A stretch of 64,000 bases of DNA, taken from Uloborus plumipes (taxonomy: Eukaryota; Arthropoda; Arachnida; Araneae; Uloboridae). The notes below the pieces were generated by a model that was not told the DNA's origin, made no database searches, and saw only the letters and a program-made list of their open reading frames with translations. The stretch covers positions 1-64,000 of the forward strand of contig JAXGGA010003415.1 in the NCBI GenBank assembly GCA_038373865.1, in the 5' to 3' direction. Made by a program: the position numbers and the translations under genes. Positions 47,530 to 60,483 of the stretch are shown piece after piece (the first letter of the stretch is position 1; each line of letters begins with the position of its first letter).

Positions 47530-48023
47530 ATAAATCATTTATACGTTTTAGCACAGTGATTTCAGATAACCTCTAATTTTCAAAGAATAAAAGTATTGAA
47601 TTGAATTGCTACTAATTACTAAAATATATGAATTAAAATCACCCCTAAATTGGAGTGTTCACCACACACTCCCTCTCTCCTTTTTTTTTTTAATTTTTAT
47701 TTCCAATTAACATAACTAACAATGTGTTAATAATATTATTGACACAAATATGAAAATTGGTTCTAAGAAATTTGATAAAATATTGAAATTATTTTGTGAA
47801 AACTAGGAAAATGGAAAAAAAAATCTTCTCCCAGAAATAAATTACTTACTATTTCAAAACTTGGAATTGTATAAGAGATAAAAAAAAACAGAGATGGTAA
47901 AATTGGTAGTAGAAAAACAATTATCCTTATCATTAATCGGCTCAACCGATTAATCGGCCGATTATCAACAGCCGATTAATCGGTAATCGGTAATCGGCCA
48001 ATTTGCTTATCGGTGCATCCCTA
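47530..48023 (-). mobile_element. hAT-like fragment, relative of 59593-60353
   Basis: The minus strand starts TAGGGATGCACCGATAAGC at 48023 and follows the same course as the element at 59593: repeated CCGATTA words, then T-rich DNA, then a block matching 59975-60015. It carries extra copies of the CGATTAAT word (47935-48000). The far terminus is missing. Its orientation is opposite to the other copy. Confidence 0.7.
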
Positions 48024-49806
48024 GACAGTATACGTATGTATTTACTTATATCAACTTACATACGAAATTAACTTATGTCCATTAAAGATACTCGTAGTAT
48101 TGATATTTTGCTTCGGTGTGTTTATTTATTTATTTTATTTGAACACTGCCAATCGTTACTGTTCTCACCCTTATGAGTGTTTAACTAGATGAGGTGACTG
48201 TTTAGAAAAGAAACACTCACAAGTGACCCTGCGCCTGCTGGGACATGTACATGAAACAGAACATTATTACATATTTAACAATCTTGCTATAATCAACTCG
48301 TTTTCATGTACGTTTCAACAGTTTTTTACATGATTTCCATAATTTCGATTTTGTAATTAAAATAGAACAATTTTGACGATGTAAGGAACAATTAAAGATA
48401 GGCATTAAAAAGCAATTTCACTCGTATTCTGGATATTTCAAGGTCTTCACCTTATATTTGGTCACTATTTTCTTTCGACACGCTGATTACACGTTGTGTG
48501 TATGCAATTATGATTGTTATTTTAATCACAGGCTACTGTTTTTCTTTTTTGCTTCACCTTTTGTGTTAAATGAATGCTATGTGACTACTTGAAAGCTATC
48601 AATATATAGGGAAAAAGATCCAGGAGCAAAATCTAAAATAACTAATAAATTAAACCCAAAAGAAACTATACAAAGAAAAATTCGGAAAAAGTATATGCCA
48701 TATAATTCCTTCACTTTGCCAGTATCTTTATACGATAGGCTTCATTTGAGTTTTATTGAATGGTAATAGATAATGTTTTAGATTTTTGTCATAATGTCGT
48801 GCAGTGAAATCATTACAAAGAAGTTAGGTACTTATGATCCAAATAGGTTCATTTCATTTTAAGCATGATATTTTATTTCTGTGTATCCATTAATTTGCTG
48901 TTAAATTAAATGTTTTATTAAAAATAAGAAACTGAATATTAACACCCTTGTGCGAATGTGTGTTTTTGATTTTGATTTTACAAGTTAACTTCATGAGTGA
49001 CACAAAACTAATTAGTGAATGAAACTGAACAAAAAACATGCAAGTTATATTACTTCGAAATTCATATTATAGTTCGTCTTATCTTAAATATAATACATAT
49101 TCAAAGAGAGACTCCCTTTGACCCAATATCAGATTTCATCCTAACGTGCCAGAGCGCAATACACCGCATCAGATATCCCTTTATCAGCATAAAGCCTTAC
49201 TAGGAAAGGATTCAAAATCTATTAATTAAAGCTCAATTAGTGACAACTAATCAGTAAAAATGTGCCAGCTTTATCACTAACTCATCGATAAATGCTCCTG
49301 GCGGTATTTTTCACACAAGTCATCGGCCTCCTCCCCTCCCTCCCTTAATCATCCATCGCACAACACCATACTGCAGATTTTATGCTTAGAAAAATCATCA
49401 ATCTATGATAATTAATGAGATAAGAAGGGGCTAATGAAGTGCGACTACCAACTCCGATGCAGGCTTAAAAGTTTATGTTCTAGTCGTTCGTCAAAATCGA
49501 TCCAAACTCACGATTTTTTTATCCCTTGCACTTTACTGAGTTATTTTGATTTTATGAATAAGTTTCATAAAATCGTAACATGTTAAATCCTAATTAAGAA
49601 ATAAGCGCTGCAAAATCAGCAACGGATACTAATCAAAGAAGAGAATCCTTCATTTCTTTTCGTACTCATTTATTTTTCGAATCATTGAGTAATTTTGTTA
49701 TCATATGCACATTAGTTGTTACACATATTGACCTACAAATATTCCAAATTTTCAATACAAGAATGCAGAAGCGTAAAAAAAACCTAACCACGTTGAATTG
49801 CGAACG
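48024..49806. other. No gene; possible conserved patch at 49200-49460
   Basis: AT-rich overall. Around 49200-49460 composition is more even, with several TAAT/ATTA homeodomain-type words and no transposon ends, which is compatible with a regulatory element. No supported frame. Confidence 0.35.
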
Positions 49807-50136
<330 letters not shown>

Positions 50137-50149
50137 TATATATATATAC

Positions 50150-51444
50150 ATAAAAGGGTGTGTAAGTGTTCGTTTTTCTTGTGCCTATGTGTATTTTTTT
50201 GCAATGTTTTCGTATCTTTAGCACACTATATTCTAGCTCTTCTTAAATATATTTTTTTCTTAATTGTATGAAAAGCTAAGCTTGAAAAAAAAAAAAATAG
50301 CCGCAGCTTTCCCTGAAACTTTGAAAAGAAACAAATAAAAATATTAATTTAATAATTGCATCTCAACTTTTCTTTTTTTATGGTAAAGAAACGTGACTAA
50401 ATATTGAAGATCTTTCTTGTGTGGTAAGAAAAGAAATTACTGAGGAAAAAGTCAATGCATTACTGGTTAAGTTTTTTTTTGTTGCAAAGAAAATATCGTT
50501 TTATAAAATTAACTTTGTTTTCTCATCACTTCATATTTCTTTTTATAAAGATTTAAACTTTTACGAAAGAAAAAAAGCTGCCATAAGTTACTTACGAAAT
50601 AAGACGGATAAATTTGATTTTTATATTTTTCTTTATTTCTAAAACATAGAAATTGAGCGAGGTGCAGTAGTAGTAAAAAAAAATACGTTTATAGGAATAA
50701 TAAATTTTACAAAAGAAAAAAAAAGAAAAAAGATAGAGGAAAATGATTTTTTTTCTGAGTTAGGAACTTAGTTTAAAAGGTTGTAAAATAAAAAACATGA
50801 GTTATTTAAGATTTTTTTTCCCTAACACATGCATATTATTTTTACAATGTACTAACCGACTACAAACACGTTTGAGAAACCTAATAAACTTTAATGTAAC
50901 TTTTTCCTCAAGATTGAAAATATTTATTTATTCAGAAAACGAACCATAAAATAGAAAAAAAAAACTAAAATTTGTCGAGACATTTTTCGGTTTTTAGAAG
51001 CATTGACTTACCTAATATTTTACTTTAAATCAGTTACTTCTATGGTCTGTTGTATCTATATTTTGTTGATTTGATGTCTGATACTCTAAATAAATACACA
51101 ATGTATATCCATACAACAGTCAAGCAATAAATTGCATCTTCGTCTTTTCTCAGTGTTCAAAGAAAATGATATGTATAAAAATAAATACTTATTAAAAGTC
51201 ACCTCTAACTTTATCATTACTTCATTTTCAGAGCAATCACGAACCCTTATTTTAACACTTGATCTTCAGTGATATGCCTTTGATCTCCTTCGTCTGTGCT
51301 TTTAATGTAATCTGCTCTAGTCCGTGGCCTGTGCGAGCATGTCTATCGTATTTGGCGCCAACGTCCTTGTCCTACAGAATTGACCTTGTTTACAAAACCC
51401 GACCATCCTGACTCAACACAATCCTATACAAATTACAATAAATA
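50150..51444. other. No feature seen
   Basis: AT-rich DNA up to the first Helitron unit; the 73-codon frame at 50421-50642 is Lys/Phe-rich and unsupported. Confidence 0.45.
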
Positions 51445-52854
51445 TCTTAATATATAAAAATTACGTGTCCCTGTGTTTGTGGCCAATGGACTCCTCAATT
51501 ACTGAACCGATTGTAACCAAATTTTGCACGCAGTTTAAGTTTGGTCCAACTTAAATGATAGGATAGTTTATATCTCAATTTAGGACCGCAATGTATTTTT
51601 AATTGCAAATTATGTATTTAGCTACCAGCTTTTCTGTGTTCTTGGCTAAACCTTTTTACTAAGCCTTTTTACTAAGCCTTTTTTGACACCTCCATGGCTG
51701 AGCGACATAAAGCACACGTTCTGACAGCTTCCGGACCGCAGTAAACAGGTAATATCTTAATATATAAAAATTACGTGTCCCTGTGTTTGTGGCCAATGGA
51801 TTCCTCAGCTACTGAACCGATTTTAACCAAATTTTACACGCAGTTTCAGTTTGGTCCAACTTAAATGATAGGATAGTTTTTATCTCAATTTAGGACCGCA
51901 ATATAATTTTTACTGCAAATATTTAGCTACCAGCTTTTCTGTGTTCTTGGCTAAGCCTTTTTACTAAGCCTTTTTTGACACCTCCATGGCTGAGCGACAT
52001 ACAGCACACGTTCTGGCAGCTTCTGGAGAGCAGTAAACAAGTAATAATCTTTCTTATCTTAATATATAAAAATTACGTGTCCCTGTGTTTGTGGCCAATG
52101 GACTCCTCAATTACTGAACCGATTGTAACCAAATTTTGCACGCAGTTTCAGTTTGGTCCAACTTAAATGATAGGATAGTTTATATCTCAATTTAGGACCG
52201 CAATGTATTTTTAATTGCAAATTATGTATTTAGCTACCAGCTTTTCTGTGTTCTTGGCTAAACCTTTTTACTAAGACTTTTTTGACACCTCCATGGCTGA
52301 GCGACATAAAGCACACGTTCTGACAGCTTCCGAAGCGCAGTAAACAGGTAATATCTTAATATATAAAAATTACGAGTCCCTGTGTTTGTGGCCAATGGAT
52401 TCCTCAGCTACTGAACCGATTTTAACCAAATTTTACACGCAGTTTCAGTTTGGTCCAACTTAAATGATAGGATAGTTTTTATCTCAATTTAGGACCGCAA
52501 TATAATTTTTACTGCAAATTAGGTATTTAGCTACCAGCTTTTCTGTGTTCTTGGCTAAGCCTTTTTACTAAGACTTTTTTGACACCTCCATGGCTGAGCG
52601 ACATAAAGCACACGTTCTGACAGCTTCCGAAGCGCAGTAAACAGGTAATATCTTAATATATAAAAATTACGAGTCCCTTTGTTTGTGGCCAATGGACTCC
52701 TAAGCTACTGAACCGATTTTAACCAAATTTTACACGCAGTTTCAGTTTGGTCCAACTTAAATGATAGGAGCGCAGTAAACAAGTAATAATCTTTCTTATC
52801 TTAATATATAAAAATTACGTGTCCCTGTGTTTGTGGCCAATGGACTCCTCAATT

Positions 52855-53097
52855 GTTTGTTGTTGTTTGTTTTTGGGCCATATGCCCAGGTTTTTGATGA
52901 GGACTACAATCTAGTGTTTTTCCTCCGTTACATATGATTTTTTTTTTATTTTTTATTACATATATCTTGTTCAGACAATGTATGAAAGATTTACATCACT
53001 AAGGAAGGAAAGTACATCCGGAGCTAGGGTGGGAGTCGAACCCACCATCTCAGAGTTATCGGCAACACGCCTTAGACCGCTCGGCCACTGAGATCCC
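52855..53097 (-). mobile_element. tRNA-derived SINE, copy 1
   Basis: On the minus strand the 243 bp insert starts GGGATCTCAGTGGCCGAGCG, with an A box (TGGCCGAGCGGT) and a perfect B box (GGTTCGACTCC) about 40 bp on, the internal RNA polymerase III promoter of a tRNA-Ser/Leu-like head. It ends in a short (CAACAAA)-type tail. The host duplication GACTCCTCAATT flanks it at 52843-52854 and 53098-53109. It interrupts a type A Helitron unit. Confidence 0.85.
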
Positions 53098-53853
53098 GAC
53101 TCCTCAATTACTGAACCGATTGTAACCAAATTTTGCACGCAGTTTCAGTTTGGTCCAACTTAAATGATAGGATAGTTTATATCTCAATTTAGGACCGCAA
53201 TGTATTTTTAATTGCAAATTATGTATTTAGCTACCAGCTTTTCTGTGTTCTTGGCTAAACCTTTTTACTAAGACTTTTTTGACACCTCCATGGCTGAGCG
53301 ACATAAAGCACACGTTCTGACAGCTTCCGAAGCGCAGTAAACAGGTAATATCTTAATATATAAAAATTACGAGTCCCTGTGTTTGTGGCCAATGGATTCC
53401 TCAGCTACTGAACCGATTTTAACCAAATTTTACACGCAGTTTCAGTTTGGTCCAACTTAAATGATAGGATAGTTTTTATCTCAATTTAGGACCGCAATAT
53501 AATTTTTACTGCAAATTAGGTATTTAGCTACCAGCTTTTCTGTGTTCTTGGCTAAGCCTTTTTACTAAGACTTTTTTGACACCTCCATGGCTGAGCGACA
53601 TAAAGCACACGTTCTGGCAGCTTCCGGAGCGCAGTAAACAGGTAATATATCTTAATATATAAAAATTACGTGTCCCTGTGTTTGTGGCCAATGGACTCCT
53701 AAGCTACTGAACCGATTTTAACCAAATTTTACACGCAGTTTCAGTTTGGTCCAACTTAAATGATAGGAGCGCAGTAAACAAGTAATAATCTTTCTTATCT
53801 CAATATATAAAAATTACGTGTCCCTGTGTTTGTGGCCAATGGACTCCTCAATT

Positions 53854-54095
53854 GTTTGTTGTTGTTTGTTTTTGGCCATATGCCCAGGTTTTTGATGAGG
53901 ACTACAATCTAGTGTTTTTCCTCCGTTACATATGATTTTTTTTTTATTTTTTATTACATATATCTTGTTCAGACAATGTATGAAAGATTTACATCACTAA
54001 GGAAGGAAAGTACATCCGGAGCTAGGGTGGGAGTCGAACCCACCATCTCAGAGTTATCGGCAACACGCCTTAGACCGCTCGGCCACTGAGATCCC
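53854..54095 (-). mobile_element. tRNA-derived SINE, copy 2
   Basis: Same element, same position in its Helitron unit and same flanking 12-mer (53842-53853 and 54096-54107) as copy 1. The only difference I see is one G fewer near 53875. The identity of both insert and site means the unit was copied after the SINE landed. Confidence 0.85.
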
Positions 54096-55185
54096 GACTC
54101 CTCAATTACTGAACCGATTGTAACCAAATTTTGCACGCAGTTTCAGTTTGGTCCAACTTAAATGATAGGATAGTTTATATCTCAATTTAGGACCGCAATG
54201 TATTTTTAATTGCAAATTATGTATTTAGCTACCAGCTTTTCTGTGTTCTTGGCTAAACCTTTTTACTAAGCCTTTTTTGACACCTCTATGGCTGAGCGAC
54301 ATAAAGCACACGTTCTGACAGCTTCCGGAGTGCAGTAAACAGGTAATATCTCAATATATAAAAATTACGTGTCCCTGTGTTTGTGGCCAATGGACTGCTC
54401 AATTACTGAACCGATTGTAACCAAATTTTGCACGCAGTTTCAGTTTGGTCCAACTTAAATGATAGGATAGTTTATATCTCAATTTAGGACCGCAATGTAT
54501 TTTTAATTGCAAATTATGTATTTAGCTACCAGCTTTTCTGTGTTCTTGGCTAAACCCTTTTACTAAGCCTTTTTACTAAGCCTTTTTTGACACCTCCATG
54601 GCTGAGCGACATAAAGCACACGTTCTGACAGCTTCCGAAGCGCAGTAAACAGGTAATATCTTAATATATAAAAATGACGTGTCCCTGTGTTTGTGGCCAA
54701 TGGATTCCTCAGCTACTGAACCGATTTTAACCAAATTTTACACGCAGTTTCAGTTTGGTCCAACTTAAATGATAGGATAGTTTTTATCTCAATTTAGGAC
54801 CGCAATATAATTTTTACTGCAAATTAGGTATTTAGCTACCAGCTTTTCTGTGTTCTTGGCTAAGCCTTTTTACTAAGCCTTTTTTGACACCTCCATGGCT
54901 GAGCGACATAAAGCACACGTTCTGGCAGCTTCTGGAGAGCAGTAAACAAGTAATAATCTTTCTTATTCTGTCTTATAATATATAAAAATTACGCGTCTCT
55001 GTGTTTGTGTCCAATTGGTGTCCTCAGCTACTGGACCGATTTTAACCAAATTTTGCACGCAGTTTCAGTTTGGTCCAACTTAAATGATAGAATAGTTTTT
55101 ATCTCAATTTAGGACCGCAATATATTTTTTATTGCAAATTATCTATTTAGCTACCAGCTTTTCTGTATTCTTGGCTAAAATTCTT

Positions 55186-55627
55186 TAGACATACCCGGAA
55201 TGCCACCACATAATCTGCGGTTAAAAATTGGTTCACCCATAGTTCTTCTACGTAATTTAAATCCACCGAGATTATGCAATGGTACGCGTTTAGTATTCAA
55301 AAAAATCACCGGGAACATTATTGAGGCAATCATTTTGACTGGCAAGTGTAAAGATGAAGTAGTTCTGTTGCCACGTATCCCAATGACACCGTCAGAATCT
55401 TCAATACCCTTCAAAAGGCTACAGTTTCCCATTCGTTTAGCTTTCGCCATGTCCATTAATAAGTCCCAAGGACAAACAATGTCAATTTGCGGTTTGGATT
55501 TAGAAAATCCATGTTTTTCCCATGGGCAACTATAGGTCGCTTGCTCCCGTGTGGGAAAACCGTCCAATCTATTTTTGTTTACAATAGACAGATTAACAAA
55601 GAATATTGTGCTCCGATTAGTGTTGAG
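55186..55627 (+). pseudogene. Helitron Rep-helicase, C-terminal Pif1-like end
   Basis: In its home element this protein nicks and unwinds DNA for rolling-circle transposition. Only the last 145 or so codons remain. Readable parts: [20 protein letters not shown], then [11 protein letters not shown] (helicase motif IV region), [15 protein letters not shown] (motif V) and, past a TAG stop at 55533-55535, VACSRVGKPSN (motif VI, where the arginine finger sits), ending at TAA 55625-55627. The stop replaces the Tyr codon expected in YVACSRV. The HUH nuclease and helicase motifs I-III are deleted. The frame on the opposite strand at 55175-55567 is a shadow. Confidence 0.8.
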
Positions 55628-55978
55628 TTAAACTGAAATTAAAAATGCTTATAATTCAAAAAATAACAAATAATATTGGTTAATTATCTACCCTACCTAC
55701 ATTATTAAAAAATAAAATGCAACATTAAAAAATAAAATGTTACAATAGCAATTAGCAAATTTTTAATTAACTTAATTGCTATAAGCTTGAATATAATATT
55801 TCTAAGTACTAAAATGCTACATTTTTTGTTGATTTTTTGTTTCTAGCAAACTTAGGAAATTTTTGTTCGATTTTTTTCATATTTTGACCTCAAATTCATA
55901 TTTATATAAAGTTGATCTCTATAACGGTAATAAAGTTTTTCGTTTCTATTGAAACATTATAGTTTAACCCATACCTTA

Positions 55979-56008
55979 GCCACAGCAACGCGTGGCCGGG
56001 TCAGCTAG
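55979..56008 (+). terminator. Helitron 3' hairpin and CTAG end
   Basis: A 5 bp stem (GCCAC/GTGGC) with an 8 base loop lies 8 bases before CTAG. This is the transposition termination signal of the element, not a transcription terminator. Confidence 0.75.
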
Positions 56009-57376
56009 TAATATATATATATTTTTTGAAAATTTAAATGCTATTTCCAGCAGCGTAATTCGCACTGAAAAGAATGAAATAGAATAAGTATTTTATTTCT
56101 TGATTACAATGATCGAAAATTTCAGTTGATTTTAATATACATACTGCGATTAATGCTAAAGTATCCACTAAAATTTAAAATAAAAATTGGAGAGGAAGAA
56201 ATGCAACTAGTAGAGTAAAAGTCATTCGTACTCAGCAGTACACCACCTATTACTTCTCGTCATTTCTTAGTTCAAGTTTTATTGTCTACTTTAGCATTCA
56301 TCTAAACATAAATATATTAATCAACTGGTATTTTGCATTATTACAACCAATTATTTGACTCATTTCATACTTTTTAGTGTTAATCAAGCTAATAGAAATA
56401 TTCTTTAGATTTAAAAGCATGTGTTATATTTTATTTCAAGGTTTTTCGTTTTGAAATTCATTTGAGACGAATCGTTTTAAAATTTGAAACATATATTAAG
56501 AAAAAAAAAATAAGTTGTTTAAAAATAAATATAATGCGTATAAAGAATTAATACTTATATTTAACATTAATCTTCTCTAAATATTGCAATCTTTGAATGC
56601 TTACATTTAAAAGCGATTTTTAAAAAGTACATAATTTAAAAAAAGAAAAATCTTTTACATCAATTGCCTGACTTGAATTAAAGAAAACTTTTAAAGCATG
56701 CAATCTCTTTGAAAAGTTCAAAATTCCCAAAATCTAAATATACACTTGCTTAAGTTAAGTTTAAAAACAGAAGTAATTACTTGCTTCTAATTTACATTGT
56801 GTTTGGTATCACGTTAAAAGCGGAAGTAAAATGGGAACATTTTGGCAGCAAAAATCTCCAAAGAAATAATATTTAAAAAAAAGCAGCATCCAGCACAGAA
56901 CATTCAGCATCTTTTCACTGGCATTCATTTGAGTTTGGCATTTTGAATTCAAATTATGATCTTTTAAATTATGCCGTTGATCGTAGCCATTTGTGAAAAA
57001 AACAAGAAACTCATCAAGTACATACTATAGCAATTAATGTTTACGACAAACATAGTTTGAATTCAAGACTTCAAAATTCAAATGTGTACCAGGGGCCTTT
57101 ATTTCTTTCTTTGATGCACTTCGCCATTTGACCTTTGTTTGTAAGATTTTTAGTCAACCCTGTATACTTGTTTTTGTTTTTATTTTTATTATTGTATACA
57201 GTTTTTATTATCTTCAAAGGTAGTAACATGTATGATTGTGAACAATTACATGAGCTACTCTTATATGTGAAATTATGCTTGTTATAAAAATTACTCATTG
57301 ATATCTTGTTACAACCTTAAACATTTTGAAATTATTTGTCGGTACATCAACTGAATTTACATGAAATAGGGTTGGT
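56009..57376. other. No feature seen
   Basis: AT-rich DNA; the 75-codon minus frame at 57071-57298 is Lys/Asn-rich and unsupported. Confidence 0.45.
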
Positions 57377-58318
57377 TAGGGTAAGTGGACCCCCTTTTTA
57401 GAGCAGTTCGTTTTCAAGGCCTTATACAGCAGCTTTAAAACAAAACAGTTTGAACTTGTTGACTTACTTTATCTTGGACATTATTAATAAACACAAGTTC
57501 AGCATTATTTCGTAAAAAAAAGCTTTGAATATGAAAAAAGCTTCTTTAAAAAATGACGTGGGGGACCCACTTAGCCCTAGGAAAGGGTAAGTGGACCACC
57601 CCTCTCCTTTATTTATATTTAAAGTGAGCATATCTAAAAAAGGGGCTTACTGGTCCTACCTGATAAAGTATGTAAAATTTTAGTCGGAAATATTTTTTTG
57701 TAAATGTATCCATTAACGATATATCTACTTGCATTTAAATGTGTATGACAGAAAATTATAAAGCAGAATACAAAATAATTGTGTCTGTGAAATTCATTAA
57801 AAGCCGTTAGGTATATTTTTTGCTTTTACGTATAAATTAGTGTTGAATAAACATAATAGAGTCGATTAAGATCAATTTTGGTAAAATAAGAAAAAAATAT
57901 ATAGGTTGCAAAAAAATGGAAACACTTCATGGCAGCGTCTATTTGAAGCTTTCTGAGGGAGAAACATTATTATTTCATCCTCAGTTACAATTCGAACATT
58001 ACTTACATTAAACCAATAAAAAGTGTAGCTGTTTCTATTCTTTCTATCAAATTGAGCAGTATTTTTTTTCCTTTTTATCATATTCTAAAATTAGAGCTTA
58101 ATAATACTTCATGGGTTTTTTTTTGAAGCAAGTTTCACAAATACATAGTTACCAGCTTTTGCAGTTTTTGTAGCTGAACCATCAATTTCTTCCAGGTCTC
58201 CATTATTATATTTCATTTCATCGTAGAAATTGCTTCATCAAAACTGCTTTTCATTTTGAAATCATCATTATTATGAGGGGGCCCACTTACCCCATAGTGA
58301 GTTGGCCCACTTACCCTA
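57377..58318. mobile_element. pogo-like MITE with GGGTAAGTGG ends
   Basis: TA followed by GGGTAAGTGGACCCC at 57377 is mirrored by GGCCCACTTACCC then TA ending 58318. The word GGGTAAGTGG(A/G)CC also recurs inside (57545-57605, 58278-58295). TA targets plus this repeated subterminal word point to a pogo-type non-autonomous element. No transposase is readable. Confidence 0.65.
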
Positions 58319-58329
58319 ATTGGCAAAAC

Positions 58330-58696
58330 TACGGGGTAAGTGGGACCCCTCCCCTTGAACATTTATTAATAATACTTTGCGTAAAAATTCCTGTTACAAT
58401 GTGTACTTCATGTTAAACTCTACAAGAAAACATAATGAACATAGAAAAGATAATAAAAACTAACCTCGAAACACTTCTTTGAAAAATGTTGCTTGAATTC
58501 GCAAAAAACAATTTTTAGGGAATTTTTGTTCGACATAAATTATCTGATCTAAAAAAGTTTTCCATAAACCTCGAATATATGCAAAACCCATCACTGTCGT
58601 AGAATATAACATGATCAGTAAAAAAAAAGTACACAGACTTTACGCTGATTTCAGTTTTAAGGGTGGTGGCCCACACCCCAGTGGCCCACTTACCGG
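58330..58696. mobile_element. Adjacent second GGGTAAGTGG MITE, partial
   Basis: Starts CGGGGTAAGTGGGACCCC about 10 bp after the previous element and ends GTGGCCCACTTACCGG. It is related by its ends but shorter. The 67-codon frame over its right end is spurious. Confidence 0.5.
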
Positions 58697-59592
58697 AATC
58701 AACAAAATAATGAAAAATGTTAAAACCGAAACAAAATATTTTTATCCGGAAATTAATTCAAGTTTAAATAATTTAAGGCTTGAAGTGTATTTTCAACGTT
58801 CCCATCTAAACTAGTATTTGGTTAAAATTGTATTTAAAATTTTTATTTCAATAATAAATAATTTGTAATTGATAGCTAAGAGCTATATTGTGAAATTCAG
58901 ATAACATAGGAATTTCACAGAATGAGTTAATATGACATTTGTTGGAGAACATAGTTTGTCGTGATTTTTGCAAATTGTAACACGGTCTTAATATTTATAC
59001 ATAGTTGTCTCAAAAATTCCTTTTATTTTGTAGCATCATAACAACAACAATACATGTTAACAATACATGTGACTAGACGTATGACATCTTCCCAACTCCC
59101 TCATCAAGCACTAATTTCGGTAGATGATACATAATGAAATGTTGTAGTGTATGCCCCATTGAATCCGATCCTTACATTTCCTTGCAAATCAAAGTACTTC
59201 TTTATTAATTAGAAAACTGGATATAGATTAATATGGGGAGCGGGGGTTTAAAATTTTTCGATTTAGCACACCTCAAAACGCGCGAATGAAAAATTTCAAG
59301 AAATTCCAAAACTTTGCTGTTCCATAACTTCCTCTTAGATATTAAATGCTAAATTTTTGACATTTGATACTAATTTTATTAAATATTTTGAATAAGCATG
59401 TATAAACTAATTTCTTGGTAGTACGAAGTAAAGTATTTTACGAACCAAATCTTTAAGTTAGACATAGTATGCTCAAGAAAAAATATCTGCTAAAATCAGC
59501 AAAGTAGCGACTAGTTTTCAAAATGAGCTTGTAATCTCTGCATGATAACTATAAGTAATATTGCAAATTTTGATGAAACGAATAGTTGTAAT
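58697..59592. other. No feature seen
   Basis: AT-rich spacer. Confidence 0.45.
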
Positions 59593-60353
59593 TAGGGATG
59601 CACCAATAAGCAAATTTGCCCGTTACCGAATAATCGGCTAATGATGAGCCGATTAATGATCATGATTATTATTTTTAATATTACCAATATCACAATCAGT
59701 TTTTTTCTCCTTTCTATTACAATCGCGATTACAGAAATAGCTACTTTTTTATTTCTGAGAGAAGATTTGTATTTCTCCATTTTTCTAATTTTCTAAAAAT
59801 AATTTCAACATTTATTAAATTTCATTGAAACAATGTTCATATTTTTATGAATAAACTCACATTATCACACTAGACATTAAATTTAATAAAGAAGAAGGGG
59901 AAGTTTTGGTGAGCACTTTAGGAGTATTCTTAGTTTAAATTTATTTTTCATTTTTAAGTAGCCATTTTATTCAAGACTTTTATTCTTTGAAAATTAGAGG
60001 TTATCTAAAAGCATTAAACTAAGAAGAAAAATAGACGCATGAAAAATGTAGCAACATTGTATATATGTGTATAATTATTCAAAATATGATTGTTAAATTA
60101 TTAAATCATTTATATCAATTGAGATAATTGTTATTATTATTATTATTGCCATTATTATATTTCATTCTTTGAATTATTTGTTTTGTTTTTATTCACTACA
60201 CTTTCGTGCAACATCTTTTACTTGTTCTTGCAAAAAAATATTTAGTTCTTTTTTATAAATTTATCCCTCGTAGAGTCTTGTTCAAGCAACCTTAAAGTAA
60301 TTTTAATTAAAACATCTTTTCGCCGGTTGATCAGCAAAATCGGTGCATCCCTA
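59593..60353. mobile_element. hAT-like non-autonomous element
   Basis: Ends TAGGGATGCACCAATAAGC and AAAATCGGTGCATCCCTA are inverted. The flanking octamers GTTGTAAT (59585-59592) and GTTGTTAT (60354-60361) differ at one base, as expected of an ageing 8 bp hAT duplication. The 761 bp interior has no transposase. A relative in the opposite orientation is at 47530-48023. Confidence 0.8.
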
Positions 60354-60483
60354 GTTGTTATTAACAACGTTTGTAATAAAGTAGTAGTAAGTGTCGTTCA
60401 TTACAAAAAAATGTAGTTTTTCTAATCTTTGATCTTATATTTGTTTTATTTATTTAATTTTTATTTTTTTCGATTTAAAACTA

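Larger units (their letters stand above)
51445..54970 (+). repeat. Tandem array of eleven Helitron 5'-end units
   Basis: Units begin with TCTTAATATATAAAAATTAC or a close variant at 51445, 51755, 52057, 52354, 52651, 52799, 53351, 53650, 53798, 54349 and 54659. Each is preceded by A, so every unit keeps a correct Helitron 5' terminus. Normal units are 297-312 bp; two (52651, 53650) are cut to 148 bp at the same internal junction, and two (52799, 53798) carry a SINE. Two sequence types alternate: type A (CTCAATTACTGAACCG) and type B (CTCAGCTACTGAACCG). None has a 3' CTAG end. Every full unit ends just after an ATG-led 16-codon stub (MAERHKAHVL...; first at 51694) that stops at the unit boundary. 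Confidence 0.85.
54971..56008 (+). mobile_element. Internally deleted Helitron closing the array
   Basis: Starts TCTTATAATATATAAAAATT and follows the array unit for about 215 bp, then jumps at about 55186 to the end of a helicase gene. It terminates with a hairpin (GCCAC-AGCAACGC-GTGGC, 55979-55996) and CTAG at 56005-56008 followed by T. It has the only complete 3' terminus of this family in the window. The 5' part differs from all array units at several sites (for example GCGTCTCTG), so it is not simply the last repeat. Confidence 0.85.

Noticed and set aside
53022..53097. Functional tRNA gene
   Set aside because: The A and B boxes are good but the acceptor strand does not close, and the sequence runs on into a SINE body with tail and target duplications.
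51445..54970. CRISPR-like or satellite array
   Set aside because: Repeat units are about 300 bp with no spacers, and each begins with a Helitron terminus after A, so a transposon-end array explains it better than a satellite or CRISPR.
55175..55567. 130-codon minus-strand frame
   Set aside because: Shadow of the Helitron helicase C terminus, whose motifs V and VI are readable on the plus strand.
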